A stretch of DNA of 64,000 nt, taken from positions 1,054,001 through 1,118,000 of the forward strand of contig JAQJZZ010000007.1 of the NCBI GenBank assembly GCA_030077755.1, in the 5' to 3' direction. The notes under the pieces were generated by a model. That model did no database searches. It had not been told where the DNA came from and worked only from the letters and a program-made list of their open reading frames with translations. How positions within the stretch are numbered: position 1 is the stretch's first letter; the number at the start of each line of letters is the position of its first letter. The translations under genes and the position numbers were made by a program. This DNA is from Filosporella fistucella. Taxonomy: Eukaryota; Ascomycota; Leotiomycetes; Helotiales. Of the stretch, positions 58,288 through 64,000 are shown piece by piece.

Positions 58288-60466
58288 TCACAGCCGTGAA
58301 GTCGTAAACTGGTTGGAGATAACTAAAGCATCCAAAACACCTCTCTTCAACTTCCCCACTTTCTCATCACGTTCACGAATCTGCTGTTGCAAATCCAAGT
58401 ACCTCTTCTTCCAAGATTCTTCTGACCCTTCTGGACCATGCTCCAACTCGGCCGAGTCTGGACCGTGATGAACTGTTGCTCTAATGGTGAAGTCACCTTC
58501 AATGGAGCCAAACCTCATTTTCCAATGGCACTCGTAGTGCGCTATTGAACCTTGTTGGACAATTGTCATTCGCAGACGTGTCATCAAGGGACCTCCAGCC
58601 AGTGCTGAGAGATTTATCAAAAACGCCTCAGTACTGCTAGATTCTGCTTGTAGATTCTTGATAACTTGCTTGCAGATCTTACTTGCTTCGTCAATGCTGC
58701 ATCGTTCTATGCTCGCTCCAGTTGCATCGTACCAATCCGCCGCTAATATTTCGCCAATAAAGTGAGATTCGAGCGCATCCATATTTGTCCGATCTGTATC
58801 TTCATTTTGACGAAAGGTGATATTTACAAAGTTCCGTAGATTTGAGTCTTGGTCGATAGGGTTACTAAAATATTCCATCAATGGTGCCACATGCTGAGTA
58901 TGCACTCCTTGCGAAAGGTTCTGCTCCATGTCTGTGTCGTTTTGTCCATTTACCAGCACAAGGGGAGGAGCTGGATGTGACAGTGGTGGGGTTGCCAACC
59001 TCACAGTCCCGCCTTGCCGTTGCGGCACTTGCAACTGCAATCCACTTGGTCTACCGCTTGGTGCTGGGGGCATTGGTGGCGGAGGATTTATAGGACCTGC
59101 AAAAAATTGTGTACTTGCTACAATTGGAGTAGCCGTTGGGGTATCGTCTCTTAGATTGATAGTGGGTACGTCTTTGACTCCAGGATTCGCAGGAAATGTT
59201 GAGAAAGGCCCATCCGTAACGTTACGATTGCTGGGTGGCCTACCTCTCAGCTTTCCAGCTGAGGTGCTTCCTGTGCTTGGCCATGCTGAAGATACTGCGG
59301 GACCATGTCGACGTCGCGATCTGCTCTTTGGCGTGATTGCAGAGCGAGGCTCATTTGTATCACCCCACAGGTGTGTGCGGGTAGAAGGAGTGATAGCGGA
59401 TTGTGGATATGCAGAGAGTGGTGTCTGGGCCTGTGCGCTATCATTAGCAGGCCAACGAAATGTTCCTGGCATAGGTCCTGTCGCAGACCACGGAATGGAG
59501 CGTTCATTGAAGCTTTGCTGAAAATCTGGATGTGCAGTTGATGGCGCAGTACTATCAGCAATCAGAGATGTCCTCGCCATCATGAAGTCCTCTGACAAGG
59601 TCGGGGAATCCAGGCGAGGCCGTTGCGATGGCGATTTCCCAGTATCATCCTCTCTATCCTCAGCTTTCCGTCTTCCGCGTTTTGGTCGCGTCTCTGGTAA
59701 TAAGGCGCGGAGAGCAAGATCTTCCTCAGCAGCCACACCATCCCGACCGGACTCAGAATTAGGCTCGTTCGGTGATGGCACTTGAGTCCAATATACGTGA
59801 TTCTTTTCCAGCAAGTATTCAAAAAATGCATCAACATGCATGGCATGCATCCACCGCTGTGAATAGTCAGTACAGGTTTAAAATTAGATCAGGAGCACTC
59901 CATTTTGGGGTGAAAATTGCGTTCAAATGAGGAATCGACAGGCCATCATGAAAGTGACTGCTCACCTTGAGTCTCACCGCATATTGTTGAATCTTTTGGG
60001 CACTTTGACCTTTCTCAAGCGCAGGAGGCTCCACGCCTAGATCCAGAGCCAGCTGAGCCCAAGTTTTTATTTCTTTCAATTCCAGTTTTCGAATCAATTC
60101 AAATAACTTAAAGGTTTTAAAGCTCTTGCCATCGCTTTTTGGAGGTGCCAGAAAAATCTTCTTCAACTCTGTCGTGTCGGTGTCCACGGGAATGGAGGGG
60201 TTGCAGTACATAATAAAGTCAACATATGCCTGATCGAAAGATTCATCGATGGCATCGCGACTTGGCAGTTTCCGAGAGCCTTCACCGTTCTGGGCACTTA
60301 AGGATCCATCTGCTCTAGCTGATAAGGGATGAGGACTACTTGCGCCATTGGACTGGCCAGGAGACTGTCGTGGTTCGAGCCCGAATTGCTTTTCCAATCG
60401 GGGATTTTCGGGGATCATTGTCAAGACTGGGTGAAGCCCGCCATTAATCATCACTGGAGGCGGCAT
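58288..60466 (-). CDS. ARS-binding protein 2 (Abp2) homologue
   Basis: Homologue of the fungal ARS-binding protein 2 family, first known from fission yeast replication-origin binding; expected nuclear. Two exons, 60466-59966 and 59856-58288, join in phase to 689 aa. The conserved N-terminal block includes SRDAIDESFDQAYVDFIMYC, CNPSIPVDTDTTELKKIF, LFELIRKLELKEIKTWAQLA and, across the intron, YAVRLK joined to RWMHAMHVDAFFEYLL. The middle is long, Pro/Ser/Thr-rich and basic, with an AT-hook-like GRRK and GKLRGRPPS (residues about 215 and 345). The C-terminal block begins NMDALESHFIGEILAADWYD and ends in a short coiled coil (YLDLQQQIRERDEKVGKLK). The start MPPPVMINGG is the first ATG. Whether it acts in replication here is not known. 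Confidence 0.85.
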
Positions 60467-61006
60467 GGTGCGTGATAATTGTCAAAAAGTAGATAAAACT
60501 CATCATAGAGCAGGGCGTAGGATGAAAATAGTTTCAGCGGATTATATAGAACTCCATCCTACGAGTTTCAGCTCCAGAAAACCACGTGTTTTTGAAACTT
60601 GAGAAGAAAAGCTACCGAAAAAGGTAATCAGTGTATATAGAAGACGATATTTGTCCTTGCGGCGCAACGCCGAACCGAGATGGAAAGGGGAGTGAGATAA
60701 AATTGTAGCTAATTGATGGCATTTGATGGTGATGATTGTGGAGAAAGAAGGTAAAATGATGTTGAAGTCGAGGCTAATTATCCAAATATAGGCAAGCGAG
60801 TCCGGCACGTGCTTCTCCACATTCACTTTCCCTGCATACCTCGGCTTTGGACAGGGTCATCGGGATTCGCAGTGGCCTCGGAGATGGGGTTGATATGCGG
60901 AAGACAAGAGCATGAAATTCACTCCTTTTGAAATATACACTTCTTTCCTTTGAATAAATCAAAACTTCTTTTCGCTCAGACTATCTTGATATCAGAAAAC
61001 CACAAA
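60467..61006. other. Divergent promoter region, about 0.54 kb
   Basis: Between the Abp2 homologue (minus) and the carrier (plus). It contains CACGTG cores at about 60582 and 60806. No gene is seen. Confidence 0.45.
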
Positions 61007-62195
61007 ATGGCGCCAAAGGACTCAAGCGTAGCTCAGCAAAGCGATAACATCGCCCATGCTTTATCCGGGGTAATTGAACTCTTTCCCTTGTTGCAAGTTC
61101 TCTTAAGCGCCAAGTAATGCTCTTTTGAGTAACTTCAGATGGGCAATGGCTTGCTTCATATGTAATCTAGAAGGGATGCTAACCAGATACTCGCTCAGGC
61201 TGGAGGTGGGATCATTTCCATGGCTCTGACGTACGATCTCTAACCCGTCTTCTTTACTGGCTCCATCTGATATTCGCAGATATCCTCTTATCACACTATC
61301 CACACGAGCGCAAGTCGAATCTGAGCGCGCCGACTCCAATTTCCTCGATGCTGTGAAGCGCATTGTACACAGAGAAGGGATAGTTGGACTTTATGCGGGG
61401 CTCGATTCAGCACTCTTTGGCATCAGCGTCACGAATTTTGTCTATTACTACTGGTACGAATGGACTCGTTCGGGATTCGAAAAGGCGGCTGTGACAGCTG
61501 GCCGGCCTACAAAGAGGCTTACAACTGTCGAATCCATGATTGCGGGAGCGATTGCTGGATCTGCAACTGTCCTTCTCACAAACCCTATCTGGGTTGTCAA
61601 CACACGAATGACAACCCGGAAGCGCAATAAGGAGACAGATGAGAGTTTGATTCCTGGATCCAAGACACCCAAAGCACCCACCACTGTTGGGACTTTGTTG
61701 TCTTTGCTCAAGGAGGAAGGGCCTCAAGCCCTGTTTGCTGGAGTTGTGCCAGCTCTTGTCCTGGTCATCAACCCTATCTTACAATACACCATTTTCGAAC
61801 AATTAAAGAATGTTCTCGAGAAGAAGAAGAGAATAACGCCTACTGTTGCATTCTTGTTGGGTGCGCTGGGAAAGTTGTTCGCTACAAGCATCACATACCC
61901 ATACATCACGGTAAAGAGCCGGATGCATGTTGCTGGGCGAGAAGGTGGTAAAGATAACATGATTGAGGCGATAAGAAGAGTTATCAGAGAAGAGGGGTAT
62001 GCTGGTCTTTACAAGGGTATGTTTCCACCATGTATCTGAGATATGCCCGTTATACCAACTCACATAGGTATTGGACCCAAGGTCACCCAAAGTGTGCTTA
62101 CAGCAGCCTTCTTATTTGCATTCAAAGATGTTCTCTATGAGCAGACCATCAGACTTCGTCGAAGTATGGCAGCAAAAGCTTTGCTTGCCAAATAA
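61007..62195 (+). CDS. Peroxisomal-type mitochondrial-carrier-family transporter (PMP47/ANT1-like)
   Basis: Mitochondrial-carrier-family protein of 319 aa from exons 61007-61069, 61200-61231, 61280-62016 and 62068-62195. It has the three carrier repeats: ALTYPLITLSTRAQVES (with P-L-I in place of the usual P-x-D), LLTNPIWVVNTRMTTRKR, and TSITYPYITVKSRMHV. The changed signature motifs (YPLIT, NPIWV, YPYIT) and the segment FVYYYWYEWTRS are characteristic of the peroxisomal branch (Candida PMP47, yeast Ant1, human PMP34), which carries adenine nucleotides or CoA into peroxisomes for fatty-acid oxidation. The last exon gives IGPKVTQSVLTAAFLFAFKD, the closing helix. Exon 2 is only 32 nt. The start is the first ATG, 14 residues before the first helix. 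Confidence 0.88.
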
Positions 62196-62648
62196 ATGTT
62201 TCCAATAGATAAAACATAAGGGAGCGGGAGACCTCAAGCCTCAAAATCGTAGGTGATGTATGATACGCGGGGCATAGAACTGAGACGGGGCATTAGGATA
62301 TCCACGTCAACAACGACTAAGGGAATGGTAGTCTTGTCAAGGTTGGCAATCTCTGTATTGTATATAATTTGAGAATGGATTCTGCTTTTCTTCCTTTTTC
62401 TTTTTTCCTCACGATCTGCGCCACCCTTGAGTTGTTCGCAATATTTCATGTACTCAGGAGCGGTGCCGTGATATTCATGTGGACTGTTCCTCATTGCTGA
62501 TTCTTAAAGAAGATCAAATTATTCAGACTTTTACATATTATACTAAAGAATAGAATGAAGGTATATACAGGTTTTGCAGCTGCAGCTGCAAGGCTTTGCC
62601 ATTGCCCCAACTGCTATCACATAACGCATGACAATCAATAAATTTAGA
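62196..62648. other. Convergent spacer, about 0.45 kb
   Basis: 3' flanks of the carrier and of the right-edge transcription factor. No gene is seen. Confidence 0.45.
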
Positions 62649-64000
62649 TCAGAAGGTATGTATCCCTAACGGCCTCCACTTCCTCACAGGCGACTGCTTT
62701 AACTTCTCAGGAATATACTCCGCCCCACTACACAGACTCATAAACGAGGGGCTATGCGCGTCTTCTAACCACAGCATATTGTTTAATTGTTGCTTCAACT
62801 GTTCCACATTCCTCAAACCTAGTCCGGGGAGGGAACGGTGGATCTCATTCGAATACCAATTTCGAAGAGACTTTTCGCTTTCCATTCCACCCATCGCCAT
62901 ACACCAGACTCTTAACAGCCCCAGATCAGTCCAATCCCCCACATCTTCCGCAAGATACCATCTCAATTTCTGGACGTGCAGGGTAGTGACCACTCCATTG
63001 ATACCAAAGAGTCGTCTCGTCTCCGCCAGGTAGAGGATACATGCTATTCGGCAAGCTTGCAGCACGTGTTCTTCACTAGGATCAGCACTCATTGTTTTGC
63101 CGGCATAACTCAGAAGACGATGTAACAGAGGATATATGAAGCCTGTGGAGAATTCGCCATTTTTCAGGATCTTGCGGTCAGTACGAATGATTTCGCGCTG
63201 GAGATGGGAGTTGAAACGAAGCATGTCTGCCATGATACTTAAGAGAGGCACTTGGGATGGAAAACGATGTAGCCAAGTGGCTAGGTTGTCGTCTGCTTGC
63301 AGTGTGATAGCGAGGCATGGAAGGAGAGAATCAATTTCGGGTACAAGTTGGGACGCGAGAGGAAAGCGGGGTGGTGCGTCTTCTATCTGTAAAAATATCA
63401 GTCTGATACGACTCGTCTATTCTGTAGTTGGGATTTGTGTGTCAATTTGTGAAGTTAATATCAAATGGCATGAAAACTGCCTTATCAAGAAAAAGTGTCT
63501 CTTACACAAGATCCATTAACGTCGGACCTAAAAATGTGTTAGCAGTTGGTTGACGACCAGAACGAGAGTCATTACCAGCCCAGTAAAATTCGTACGAGTC
63601 TGTTATTGTCAAGTGTTTCGACCCCACCACGTAAGCGAATGATCTCTTCAACTCCGTTGAGATGTGTACGCCATGCAGCTTGGTTACCGGTATACGACTG
63701 GGTATCATGTAAGTACGTTTCAGATGCAGGGGAATAGGAGGCGTGGGGGGACCAACATGATAGCAGGCAAAGCCTATGACTGCACCAATGAACTCATCTG
63801 ACTTTGCATGCTTTTCGTCTGCTATACCCTTATTTATCAACTTTATTGCAATTGCATGATGGTAAAGTGAGTCGTAACAAGTGGAGGGATCAATTGCGGC
63901 ATCACGAGAACAAGCGATGTTTAATAGCGCGTTCGAAAGTACTTGGTGGAACGCAGCCGGGCCCATCAGACTGACTGGAAAGCAGGCATCACGGAATGGT
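62649..64000 (-). CDS. Fungal-specific transcription factor, C-terminal part (5' truncated by window)
   Basis: C-terminal regulatory region of a fungal transcription factor (Fungal_trans_2 / DUF3468-like, usually with an N-terminal Zn(2)Cys(6) cluster). The reading enters from the right edge as PFRDACFPVSLMGPAAFHQV, typical of the start of this region. It continues through introns near 63695-63750, 63532-63580 and 63390-63500 to AAWRTHLNGVEEIIRLRGGV and LDNNRLVRILLGWSDVNGS, then to the final exon (RFPLASQLVPEIDS ... VLQACRIACILYLAETRR) and stops at 62649. The DNA-binding part lies outside the window. No local target can be named; the neighbouring carrier is a housekeeping-type gene. Confidence 0.75.

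Noticed and set aside
58928..59521. 197-codon Gly/Val-rich plus-strand frame
   Set aside because: Antisense to the Pro/Ser-rich middle of the Abp2 homologue; composition follows from the other strand.

Overview
This window is nuclear DNA of a filamentous ascomycete (Pezizomycotina; the protein repertoire would fit Leotiomycetes, but that rank is an inference). The evidence is short 45-90 bp GT-AG introns with CTAAC/CTGAT-like branch sites in nearly every gene, small mono-cistronic genes on both strands, Zn(2)Cys(6) regulators, and clear homologues of fungal housekeeping genes. I found no rRNA, tRNA, CRISPR array or intact transposon. Most gene models below were rebuilt by joining exons across introns and checking that the reading phases agree.

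Region 1 (1-18.6 kb) looks accessory and metabolic. It holds the C-terminal end of a fungal transcription factor, a phytanoyl-CoA-dioxygenase-family oxygenase, an MFS sugar-permease-type transporter, an aldo-keto reductase, a complete Zn(2)Cys(6) regulator, a small lipocalin-like protein, a secreted cysteine-rich GPI-type protein, an NmrA-like NAD(P)-binding protein and a decayed FAD-linked oxidoreductase. Intergenic gaps here are long (0.6-1.6 kb). The set resembles the tailoring, transport and regulation part of a catabolic or secondary-metabolite locus, but no backbone synthase is visible.

Region 2 (18.8-50.5 kb) is a dense core block: PCF11 (mRNA 3'-end processing), a proteinase-B-inhibitor-like I9 protein, a HOOK dynein adaptor, a small unknown protein, adenylate kinase, RPN8 (19S proteasome), a SWIM-finger SWS1/ZSWIM7-like protein, coproporphyrinogen oxidase, ATG8, a 726-aa unknown protein, an NCE101-like micro-protein, the mitochondrial GTP/GDP carrier GGC1, RNA polymerase III subunit RPC82, QCR2 of complex III, ATP synthase epsilon (ATP15) and the NatC subunit MAK10. 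Several are arranged head to head (ADK1/RPN8, HEM13/ATG8, RPC82/QCR2). Four plus-strand genes share a CACGTGAT element 113-212 bp before the start codon.

Region 3 (50.5-64 kb) is mixed. It has a fungal ubiquitin-like-domain protein of unknown role, an ambiguous stretch open on both strands, a second MFS sugar transporter, pentanucleotide repeats, an ARS-binding protein 2 (Abp2) homologue, a peroxisomal-type solute carrier and the C-terminal part of a further fungal transcription factor that runs off the right edge. I found no clearly new multi-gene system. The most useful leads are the shared CACGTGAT promoter element, the 9-nt exons, a possible alternatively spliced cassette in the HOOK gene, and the orphan metabolic locus with its decayed oxidase.
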